Below, piece after piece: positions 1 to 5,460 of a stretch of 6,303 nt of DNA; position 1 is the first letter of the stretch, and every line of letters begins with the position of its first letter. Made by a program: the position numbers and the translations under genes. Origin of the DNA: Myxococcales bacterium (GTDB lineage Bacteria; Desulfobacterota_B; Binatia; UBA1149; SPBQ01); NCBI GenBank assembly GCA_004525875.1, contig SPBQ01000146.1, positions 1 to 6,303 of the forward strand, written 5' to 3'. The notes below the pieces were generated by a model. That model saw only the letters and a program-made list of their open reading frames with translations, did no database searches and was not told where the DNA came from.

Positions 1-497
1 ACGGGACGTTCACCGACGTGGCCCACACAAACGCTGCCGGTCGGCAGGAGGACGGTCGCGGGCTGTCGGTTCTCGACTACGACAGGGATGGGCGGCTCGA
101 CATCGTCATGCGCAACTACCGTCAGCCGGCCCAGGTGCTGCACAACACGGGGGCCGGCGGCCACTGGCTGCAGCTCAAGCTCGTCGGTACGCGCAGCAAC
201 CGGGACGCCGTCGGTGCACGAATCGATCTCACCGCGTCGCCGGGCCGAGGGCTCCGGCAGTCGCGGCGCGTGAGCTTGGGCGCGGGCTATCTCTCGGCGT
301 CCTCGCTGGTTCAGCACTTCGGTCTGGGCGAGGCACGGACGGTCGACGTCTCCGTGCACTGGCCGTCGGGCACGGTCACCGAGCTGGCGGGGGTCTCCGC
401 TGACCAGCGGTTGATGCTGAGGGAGGACAGGGCCGAGGCTGTCGCCGTCGAGCGCTGGCTGTATCCGGATGATCCGGCGATGGCGGCTGGAGGCTAG
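1..497 (+). CDS. CRTAC1-like FG-GAP/ASPIC-UnbV repeat protein, C-terminal part (5' truncated)
   Basis: The reading frame is already open at the left edge (codons from position 3) and ends at TAG 495-497, leaving 164 residues of a longer protein. It opens with GTFTDVA, the usual lead-in to a repeat in these proteins. An FG-GAP/VCBS calcium-loop signature follows, D-Y-D-R-D-G-R-L-D at fragment residues 25-33. The ASPIC/UnbV domain covers about residues 54-142: GHWLQLKLVGTRSNRDAVGA, then GAGYLSASSLVQHFGLGE, then HWPSGTVTEL. A short tail of about 22 residues ends the protein. Family members are usually several hundred residues long, secreted or surface-exposed beta-propeller proteins. Their biochemical role in bacteria is poorly defined, and adhesion or calcium-dependent binding is only inferred. 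The GTG at 18 is inside the repeat and is not the real start. The gene converges on the acyltransferase gene, so it is probably unrelated to that operon. Confidence 0.9.
   Translation, partial: GTFTDVAHTNAAGRQEDGRGLSVLDYDRDGRLDIVMRNYRQPAQVLHNTGAGGHWLQLKLVGTRSNRDAVGARIDLTASPGRGLRQSRRVSLGAGYLSASSLVQHFGLGEARTVDVSVHWPSGTVTELAGVSADQRLMLREDRAEAVAVERWLYPDDPAMAAGG
494..497. other. Shared CTAG: stop codons of two convergent genes
   Basis: The palindrome CTAG at 494-497 gives TAG on the + strand (495-497, end of the ASPIC/UnbV gene) and TAG on the - strand (496-494, end of the acyltransferase gene). The genes overlap tail to tail by 4 nt with no intergenic space. I see no hairpin followed by a T-run on either side, so any terminator must lie inside coding sequence or transcription runs through antisense. 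Confidence 0.9.
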
Positions 498-1249
498 GCG
501 GCCGCCGAGTCCGACCGACCTGGCAGATTCGCACAGCGCTCTTCCCCGAGTTCGCTGGCGATGCGCTCACGCACTGTCGCGAGTAGCGCGCCGCGGTCCT
601 CGTAGGTCATCCCCTCGGTCGAGATCGGCTCGAGAATGCGCAACTCGACGTCGCCTGGCTCGATCGAGAGGTACTTGCCCTTGGGCATGACGCTCGCTCC
701 GCCCGTGCACACCACCGGAACGACCGGGATCTGCAGGTCGATGGCCGCGACGAACGCGCCTTTTTTGAACGGCAGTAAACGACCGTCGCGGCTACGCGTG
801 CCCTCGGGGAAGATCACTGTGGACTGTCGGTTCGCCTTGACGCCCTCGAGCAGCTCGCTGGCGGCCGCCGGGTCGTCACGGTCGACGGGAATCAGGCCCA
901 TCGTCTTGAGGACGAGGCCCAGCACGGGCTCCGCGAATAGCTCCTTCTTCGTCGCGACACAGGTGATGCCCGGCAGGTAGCCGAGCAGGGCGGCGATGTC
1001 GAAGTGGCTCTGGTGGTTCGGCGTGTAAACGAACGGCCCGTCGCCGAACCTCTCGAGGTGCTCGAGGCCGCTCACGTGGACGCGGACACCGAGCAGCCGT
1101 GCAAGCGTGCGTGCGCGCGCCTTGGCGAAACGCCAGGCAGCGGTCTCGTCGCTCGAGAACCGGTACATACCGATCGCGATCAGCGCGCAGCCGAAGAGCA
1201 TCGAGCGAAAGATCAACCGGTTGAAGAAGCTTCGTGCACCGGACGTCAT
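494..1249 (-). CDS. plsC: PlsC-type 1-acyl-sn-glycerol-3-phosphate acyltransferase
   Basis: The 251-residue protein belongs to the lysophospholipid acyltransferase family. The canonical reaction transfers an acyl group from acyl-ACP or acyl-CoA to lysophosphatidic acid, giving phosphatidic acid at the inner face of the membrane. All four family blocks are visible: N-H-Q-S-H-F-D (catalytic HX4D, His79 and Asp84), GLIPVDR at 118-124, FPEGTRS at 147-153 with a following KKGAF, and IPVVPV at 174-179. A hydrophobic N-terminal segment at about residues 10-29 should anchor it. Length is normal for PlsC. The ATG at 1249 is fixed by an in-frame TAG 15 nt upstream (1262-1264). A GGAGG lies too far upstream (23 nt) to act as an obvious ribosome site. 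It is the last gene of the - strand run, 50 nt after the radical SAM gene. The true acyl acceptor could differ, because PlsC-like proteins in specialised clusters acylate other lipids. Confidence 0.9.
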   Translation of the reverse strand: MTSGARSFFNRLIFRSMLFGCALIAIGMYRFSSDETAAWRFAKARARTLARLLGVRVHVSGLEHLERFGDGPFVYTPNHQSHFDIAALLGYLPGITCVATKKELFAEPVLGLVLKTMGLIPVDRDDPAAASELLEGVKANRQSTVIFPEGTRSRDGRLLPFKKGAFVAAIDLQIPVVPVVCTGGASVMPKGKYLSIEPGDVELRILEPISTEGMTYEDRGALLATVRERIASELGEERCANLPGRSDSAAA

Positions 1250-1299
1250 GGGCGCGGATTTCTAACACACGGCCTCCGGCACGCAAGGCTTCGGGGCGT

Positions 1300-2826
1300 C
1301 TATCCGGCCGCCAGCTGCTTGTCCGTGGCGCGGTAGCGGCGCGGCAGCCGCCCGATGCGGTAGCGTCCGGCCGAGAACTTGCCGCGCAGGTACACCGCGG
1401 CCGAGGAGAGGAAGCGCCGGATGAAGGTCGGATTCTGGGCCATGAGACGGACCAGCCCCCACAGGACATCCGGCCGGCTGTAGAACGCCCGGTACATGTG
1501 GTCGAAGTACGATTCGAGAACGTCCTCGCTCAGGCCCGCCGGGATGAACACGAAGTTCATCGCGTTCATTCGCTCCCAGTCCTCGTCGAACGTGCCGTGA
1601 TCGAGGATCGTCGGGTAGGCGGGTGTTCCGGGGTAGGGCGTGAATTTGGTGATCTGACAGAGATCGAGCTCCACTACTTTCAGGAACGCGGAAGTCTCGG
1701 CGAGGCTGTCGAGGCGTTCTGTGGGGTGGCCGATCATCACGTAGCCCTTGGCGCGGATGCCGGCCTTGCGTGTCATCCTGAGCGTTTCGCGCATGCGCGG
1801 GATGCGGACCTCGCGCTTGACGACGTCCAGCACGCGCTGCGATCCCGACTCGATGCCGTAGGCGATCTGCCAGCAGCCGGCCCGCTTCATGAGCTTCATC
1901 GTGTCTAGATCGAGCAGGTTCGGATGGCTGTTGCAGCTCCACGAGAAGGTGAATCCTTCGCCGATGAACGCCTCGCAGAGATCGCGCACGCGGTCCTTGC
2001 GTACGGTGAACAGGTCGTCGACGAACGTGATGTGTCGTACGCCGAAGTTCGAGAGCCGCCGGCACAGGCCGACGATGTACTCGACGCTGTGCATGCGGCC
2101 GCGCCTGCCCGACGTCGATCGGTCGCAGAACGCGCACGAGAACGGACAGCCACGCGACGTCATCACGCTCGCCACCGGGGAGCGTGGATAGCTCAGGATG
2201 GTCGGCTGGAAGTCGTGCGGGAAGTCGGGGAGCAGGTCCCAGGCCGGCATCGGCAGCTCGTCGAGGTCGTCGATGTACGGTGCGGCGGAGTTGGCGCGCA
2301 CCGACCCTGCTAGGCGATAGACGGCGCCGGTTACGGCGGCGAGCGCGTCGCCGCCGGCGGCGGTCGCCGGATCGAGGGTTTCCAGGCACGCGAGGAGGTC
2401 GAACAGCGACCGCTCGCCCTCGCCGACGATGCCGTAGTCGAAGCCCGCGAACGCGTCCAGCGTTCGCTCGGGAATCGCGCTCACATGAGGCCCGCCGACG
2501 ATCGTCACCACCGAGGGGTGGGCCGACTTCACGGCGGTGGCGATGAGCGCTGCGTTCGTCACCGAAATCGTTGTCGCCGACAGGCCGAGGTAGTCCGGGG
2601 CGAGGGCAGCGATCTCTGCGGCGATCTCATTGACCGAGGTGCCCTGGTTCTTCGCGTCGATCAGGTGGACGTCGTAGCCGCGCTCGCGCGCGACGGCTGC
2701 TAGCACCAGGACGCCCATGCCCGGGATGGGCTCTTCGCCCTCGCGCAGGCGGTCCATGCTGCGGTCCCAAAATACGTACGGAGGCTCGCACAGGACGAGC
2801 GTCTTGCGGGCGCGGACGGCGGCCAT
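1300..2826 (-). CDS. Cobalamin-binding-domain radical SAM protein (class B architecture)
   Basis: The 508-residue protein joins an N-terminal B12-binding Rossmann-like domain (about 8-180) to a radical SAM barrel (about 215-410) and a C-terminal helical region (about 430-508). In the first domain, VGGPH (110-114) and GEGE (135-138) are typical. The DxHxxG loop reads D57-A-K59-N-Q-G62, so the cobalt-ligating His is replaced by Lys, as in many relatives. The [4Fe-4S] motif is C227-x3-C231-x2-C234, preceded by TSRGCPFSC. GIESGS (324-329) and YPGTP (398-402) are further family marks. Such enzymes (for example BchE, HpnJ-like and P-methylases) methylate unactivated carbons or do oxidative chemistry, but this one's substrate cannot be told. 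The ATG at 2826 is preferred. The frame stays open to a TTG at 2862, but those 12 residues look non-conserved and neither start has a clear ribosome site. It is fourth in the run, between methyltransferase and acyltransferase genes. Confidence 0.9.
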   Translation of the reverse strand: MAAVRARKTLVLCEPPYVFWDRSMDRLREGEEPIPGMGVLVLAAVARERGYDVHLIDAKNQGTSVNEIAAEIAALAPDYLGLSATTISVTNAALIATAVKSAHPSVVTIVGGPHVSAIPERTLDAFAGFDYGIVGEGERSLFDLLACLETLDPATAAGGDALAAVTGAVYRLAGSVRANSAAPYIDDLDELPMPAWDLLPDFPHDFQPTILSYPRSPVASVMTSRGCPFSCAFCDRSTSGRRGRMHSVEYIVGLCRRLSNFGVRHITFVDDLFTVRKDRVRDLCEAFIGEGFTFSWSCNSHPNLLDLDTMKLMKRAGCWQIAYGIESGSQRVLDVVKREVRIPRMRETLRMTRKAGIRAKGYVMIGHPTERLDSLAETSAFLKVVELDLCQITKFTPYPGTPAYPTILDHGTFDEDWERMNAMNFVFIPAGLSEDVLESYFDHMYRAFYSRPDVLWGLVRLMAQNPTFIRRFLSSAAVYLRGKFSAGRYRIGRLPRRYRATDKQLAAG

Positions 2827-2890
2827 GCGCCGACTGTATCCCGGGCGGTCTCGTGGAGCCAAGGACGACGAGGAGGGCCGGGCCCGGCGA

Positions 2891-3448
2891 CTACCAGAGG
2901 AACGGGATGAGCCGCTTCACCTCGTCGCAGTACTGCGCGTAGGCGGGGCCGAGCTGCTGGTGCAGCCGGCGCTCCTCCTGCTCGGCTCGCACGCGCAGCG
3001 CCACGACGCAGGCCGAGTACGGGACGAGAAGGAAAGGCTCGGCCGCGGCGATCACCGGCGCGACGGCCGCGAGCATGGTTCCAAAGTAGAGCGGGTTGCG
3101 CACCAGTCCGAACGGTCCGTCGCGGCGAAACGCCAGCGGTGGCTCGTCAGGCAGACGCCGCGTGGCGTAGGGAGCGATCGCGCGCCGGCCCCAGAGCCAG
3201 AAACCGACGCCACCCGCGAACACGGCGACGCTCAGCGCGGTCCTCCACGGCGGGATCGTCCTGGCAAGGCTGAGCGTGATGCAGGCGATCGCAGTGTTCG
3301 TTCCGATGATCGATGGCGCCGCGATTACCCAGAATCGCTCGGAACGGCTGTACGACGCGAACGCGTCGGTGAGCGCCTCGGTGCGGTAGACGAAGTGCGG
3401 GATCCAGCCGAGCGTGAACAGGCCGGCGAGCAGCAGTCCGTTGGTCAC
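2891..3448 (-). CDS. ICMT/PEMT-like membrane methyltransferase
   Basis: This 185-residue integral membrane protein resembles the isoprenylcysteine carboxyl methyltransferase / phospholipid N-methyltransferase superfamily, which uses S-adenosylmethionine at the membrane. Hydrophobic stretches lie at about residues 3-20, 39-62, 70-88 and 120-150. The family signature is in the C-terminal half: GPFGLVRNPLYFGTML (111-126, matching the G-x-x-x-x-R-[HN]-P-x-Y pattern). It is followed by RAEQEERRL (154-162) and GPAYAQYCDEVKRLIP (167-182), which match the EE...L...Y..Y...V.R.iP cofactor-binding tail. The substrate is unknown, and real protein prenylation is unlikely in this setting. The GTG start at 3448 overlaps the TGA of the upstream flippase gene in the tetranucleotide GTGA, which implies translational coupling. 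A weak GGTGAG sits 8 nt before the start. A lipid amine, quinone or isoprenoid carboxylate are possible acceptors. Confidence 0.85.
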   Translation of the reverse strand: MTNGLLLAGLFTLGWIPHFVYRTEALTDAFASYSRSERFWVIAAPSIIGTNTAIACITLSLARTIPPWRTALSVAVFAGGVGFWLWGRRAIAPYATRRLPDEPPLAFRRDGPFGLVRNPLYFGTMLAAVAPVIAAAEPFLLVPYSACVVALRVRAEQEERRLHQQLGPAYAQYCDEVKRLIPFLW

Positions 3449-4464
3449 GTCGTGAGCTCACCGGTGCGCTTGCCGAGATTGCGCCAGAGGCGCGCGGGTG
3501 GAAGGCCGCGAACGCTGAGTATTGTCAGGCCGATACCGATCCACAGGGTCTCGTGGATTCTCATGACGACCGCGACTACGAACCCGAGCGCCGGTTGGCC
3601 GGCCGTGGCCGCGAACAGCGTGACCTGCGCGCCCTCGAGCGCGCCCAGGCCCGCCGGTGTCGGCACTACGTGCGCCGCCCCGGTGAGCGCGATGGCGACC
3701 AGCAGCGTGGTCGGATCGACGTCGATACCGAAGGCGGCGAGTAACAGCCAGTACTGGAGCACGATCATCGCCTCGACGGTGAGGCTCAGCATCAATCCCG
3801 CCAGGAAGACAACGGGATGCTCTCGAAAGAAGATGACCAAATGGTTCTCGGTCTCCGTCACCAGCTTCGCATACCGGGCCAGGCGTACGCCGGGCCGCCT
3901 CGCGGCCAGCCGCTCGACGAAAGCGAGCGGCCGTAGTCCGCGGCCGAGCATGATCAGCGGCACGGCGAGTGCCGCCAGCAGGAACAGCATCACCGGGATC
4001 ATCACGCGAGCGGCCGATTCCCGCTCGCCGGCCGTGTGATGCAGCGAGAACAGACTCAGGTACACGGTCACCGCGAAGATGTTGCCGATGAGCTCGAGAA
4101 TACGATCGGTCGCCACGCAGGCGGTGGCGAGTGTGCCGCGAAGCTCGGGCCCGGCCAGCAGTGCCACGCGCAGCGGGTCGCCGGCCATGCGCGCGGTTGG
4201 CAGCAGGGAGCCGACCGCGTCCGCCGACAGCCGCGCGCCGAGCAAACGACCGAAATGGCTCGGCGCTCCGAGCGCCCGTGATACCAGCAGCCAGCGCAGC
4301 GTGTAGCCGCTGTACACGGCTGCGGCCACGACCATGTAGAGGACGAGGACCGGCGGGCGCAATCGTTCGAACGCCATCGCCACGCCGGCGAAGCCGAACT
4401 GCCAGGCCAGGAGGGCGAAGCCGGCGAGGCCGAGGCCGAGGAACAACCCGTCGCGAGGTCGCAT
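3445..4464 (-). CDS. UPF0104/AglD/MprF-type flippase-like membrane protein
   Basis: The 339-residue polytopic protein matches the lysylphosphatidylglycerol synthase transmembrane (flippase-like) family, the membrane half of MprF. I see about seven hydrophobic segments, near residues 6-24, 38-57, 120-141, 153-173, 217-245, 252-268 and 292-317. Family-like polar motifs are R-M-A-G-D-P-L-R-V (92-100) and VVPTPAGLGALEGAQ (266-280), the latter matching the conserved PtPGGlGxxE loop. The soluble lysyl-transferase domain of full MprF is absent, so lipid translocation or binding, not aminoacylation, is inferred. The ATG at 4464 was chosen because the longer open frame (to 4659) would run into the deacetylase gene and encodes Arg-rich non-family sequence. 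A GGGAG at 4478-4474 stands 9 nt before the ATG. The gene follows the deacetylase by 20 nt and overlaps the methyltransferase start by 4 nt. Confidence 0.87.
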   Translation of the reverse strand: MRPRDGLFLGLGLAGFALLAWQFGFAGVAMAFERLRPPVLVLYMVVAAAVYSGYTLRWLLVSRALGAPSHFGRLLGARLSADAVGSLLPTARMAGDPLRVALLAGPELRGTLATACVATDRILELIGNIFAVTVYLSLFSLHHTAGERESAARVMIPVMLFLLAALAVPLIMLGRGLRPLAFVERLAARRPGVRLARYAKLVTETENHLVIFFREHPVVFLAGLMLSLTVEAMIVLQYWLLLAAFGIDVDPTTLLVAIALTGAAHVVPTPAGLGALEGAQVTLFAATAGQPALGFVVAVVMRIHETLWIGIGLTILSVRGLPPARLWRNLGKRTGELTT

Positions 4465-4473
4465 GCTGCGCGG

Positions 4474-4478
4474 CTCCC
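4474..4478 (-). promoter_or_regulatory. Ribosome-binding site of the flippase-like gene (decides the start)
   Basis: CTCCC on the + strand reads GGGAG on the - strand, 9 nt upstream of ATG 4464. It lies in the 20-nt gap after the deacetylase stop and supports 4464 over the upstream in-frame starts. Confidence 0.55.
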
Positions 4479-4484
4479 GCGCGG

Positions 4485-5324
4485 CTACGCGGCCGCCTCG
4501 GCGCCGGGCTCGAGGTGGGCGCGGAAGACCTCCTCGATCGGTCCGAAGCGGTGACTGGTGAGCAACTCCTCGAGTCGCATGGCCAGACGCGCGCGTCCGA
4601 CGCGCAGCATCCAGCGACCCGCGGCCGGGCGCGTGGGTGAATCGACGTCGAGCTCCCACGGGTGCAGGTAGAACACGCCCGAACCGACGTCGCGCTCGAA
4701 GCGACGCAGGCAGCGATAGAGCAACCCGCGGGGCACCATGCGAAGCCCCGCGCCGCTGGCAAGCGGCAGGTGCCAGAAGTGGAGCATGCGCAGGATGGCG
4801 ATCGGGATCTCGACGATGCCGCTTTCCAGCCGATACGGCACGCGCGGACAGACCAGCGCCAGACCCGGCGGTCGGTCGATCGGCAGGATGCTCGAGTCGT
4901 AGTCCAGGCCGAGCTCGGCCAGCGTCTCCACCGGCCAGCGAACGCCCGACTTGATGCTGAAGTAGGGCGCGCGGTAGCCGGCGATGCGACGCCCGGTGAT
5001 GTTCTCGAGCACGCGCAGTGATCGCGTGACGTCGGCGCGGAACTCCTCGCGAAGAAGGCTGGTCACCCGGCGATGGCGATGCCCATGGCTGGCGATCTCG
5101 TGACCGGCGGCCGCCACGCGACGCGCGAGCGAGGGGTGTTGCTCGGCGACCTCGCCGAGGAAGAAAAACGTCGCACGCGCATCGTGGCGCGCGAACAGCT
5201 CGAGGAGTCGATCGACGTTCGCCTCGACGCGGCCGCGGCGCGGCGACTGGACGGGCTCGCCTGCGTCGTGATACCAGTCTTCGACGTCGACGCTGAGCGC
5301 GTGCCTGTGAGTGGCTCCGGTCAC
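4485..5324 (-). CDS. NodB-type polysaccharide deacetylase, DUF3473 / exosortase-locus subfamily
   Basis: The 279-residue protein is a carbohydrate esterase family 4 (NodB) deacetylase, a metal-dependent enzyme removing acetyl groups from N-acetylated sugars. The opening SVDVEDWYH (residues 11-19) supplies the Asp motif and is typical of the subfamily known from PEP-CTERM/exosortase polysaccharide loci. Next come ATFFFLGEVAEQHP (51-64) and SHGHRH with the metal-binding His80-x3-His84, then YRAPYFSI (117-124), YDSSILP (142-148) and the catalytic-His motif FYLHPWE (218-224, His221). There is no signal peptide or membrane segment, so it should act in the cytoplasm, perhaps on a lipid-linked sugar. 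Length is normal. GTG at 5324 is the first conventional start after an in-frame TGA (5418-5420) and places 10 residues before the conserved motif as in relatives, but no purine-rich ribosome site precedes it. It is the first gene of the - strand run. Confidence 0.9.
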   Translation of the reverse strand: MTGATHRHALSVDVEDWYHDAGEPVQSPRRGRVEANVDRLLELFARHDARATFFFLGEVAEQHPSLARRVAAAGHEIASHGHRHRRVTSLLREEFRADVTRSLRVLENITGRRIAGYRAPYFSIKSGVRWPVETLAELGLDYDSSILPIDRPPGLALVCPRVPYRLESGIVEIPIAILRMLHFWHLPLASGAGLRMVPRGLLYRCLRRFERDVGSGVFYLHPWELDVDSPTRPAAGRWMLRVGRARLAMRLEELLTSHRFGPIEEVFRAHLEPGAEAAA

Positions 5325-5342
5325 GGACTGAGGAGGCGGAAG

Positions 5343-5414
5343 GTGGTCATGTTCTGGATGACGGACGCTGCCAAGGACCGGCCGAGCATGGCGGAATTCG
5401 ACCGCATTGACTAG
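5343..5414 (+). CDS. Possible 23-residue leader/small ORF with strong Shine-Dalgarno
   Basis: A perfect AGGAGG at 5331-5336 stands 6 nt before GTG 5343, with an in-frame ATG at 5349. The frame stops at TAG 5412-5414 and encodes 23 residues, starting MVMFWMTD when GTG is read as Met. It is the best ribosome-binding site in the window, yet no recognised gene follows it. The stop lies 46 nt before the start of the ThiH-like gene, so it could be an upstream ORF on that gene's mRNA. However, the + strand promoter candidate at 5407-5435 lies downstream of it, so it would need an earlier promoter inside the deacetylase gene. I do not recognise the peptide. Chance occurrence is a serious alternative. 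Confidence 0.2.
   Translation: MVMFWMTDAAKDRPSMAEFDRID
5346..5374 (-). promoter_or_regulatory. Weak sigma70-like promoter candidate for the five-gene operon
   Basis: On the - strand, TTGGCA (5374-5369; 5 of 6 to TTGACA) is followed after 17 nt by CATGAC (5351-5346; 3 of 6 to TATAAT). This would start transcription about 15 nt before GTG 5324. The -10 match is poor, and in GC-rich DNA such a hit can be chance. Confidence 0.25.
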
Positions 5415-5435
5415 CAGTCAGGCGCGAGTTACGAG
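5407..5435 (+). promoter_or_regulatory. Sigma70-like promoter candidate for the ThiH-like gene
   Basis: TTGACT (5407-5412; 5 of 6 to TTGACA) is followed by an exact 17-nt spacer and TACGAG (5430-5435; 3 of 6 to TATAAT). Predicted initiation is near 5442, a 5' leader of about 19 nt that would still include the ribosome site at 5446-5453. The -35 is good and the -10 is weak. Confidence 0.35.
5408..5420. repeat. Operator-like palindrome TGACT-AGC-AGTCA
   Basis: A perfect inverted repeat with 5-bp arms (TGACT and AGTCA) and a 3-nt centre lies in the divergent region. It covers five of the six bases of the TTGACT -35 candidate, the position expected for a repressor site. It is short enough that chance cannot be excluded, and no regulator gene is visible in the window. 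Confidence 0.35.
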
Positions 5436-5445
5436 ACCGAGCGGT

Positions 5446-5453
5446 GAGGGGAG
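5446..5453 (+). promoter_or_regulatory. Ribosome-binding site of the ThiH-like gene
   Basis: The purine run GAGGGGAG contains GGAG at 5450-5453, 7 nt before GTG 5461. This supports 5461 over the in-frame TTG at 5407 and over the internal ATG at codon 30. Confidence 0.6.
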
Positions 5454-5460
5454 CGAAGGA

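Larger units (their letters stand above)
5325..5460. promoter_or_regulatory. Divergent intergenic region between deacetylase and ThiH-like genes
   Basis: These 136 nt separate two divergently starting genes and should hold the promoters for both the five-gene - strand run and the + strand radical SAM gene. Visible elements are a TTGACT-type -35 on the + strand, a palindrome over it, a TTGGCA-type -35 on the - strand and a small + strand frame behind AGGAGG. These elements overlap one another and are described separately. Confidence 0.6.

Noticed and set aside
1265..1299. Possible hairpin between the B12-radical SAM and acyltransferase genes
   Set aside because: Only short imperfect GC pairing, no T-run on the - strand side, and the gap is inside an apparent operon, so it does not qualify as a terminator.
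1262..2389. 375-codon open frame on the - strand
   Set aside because: It is a shifted-frame shadow of the B12-radical SAM gene, very rich in Arg, with no motifs.
2827..2862. 12-residue extension of the B12-radical SAM protein from TTG 2862
   Set aside because: TTG is a rarer start, no ribosome site precedes it, and the conserved domain begins after the ATG at 2826.
2717..4039. 440-codon open frame on the + strand
   Set aside because: It lies antisense to three genes with clear family motifs. Its product is Arg/Ala/Ser-rich low-complexity sequence with no recognisable domain, as expected from GC-rich codon bias.
4465..4659. 65-residue N-terminal extension of the flippase-like protein
   Set aside because: It would overlap the deacetylase coding region by 175 nt, is Arg-rich and hydrophilic, and the ATG at 4464 has its own GGGAG.
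3458..4762. 434-codon open frame on the - strand
   Set aside because: It is another shifted-frame shadow covering the flippase-like gene and the end of the deacetylase gene. The overlapping frame carries the membrane segments and family motifs.
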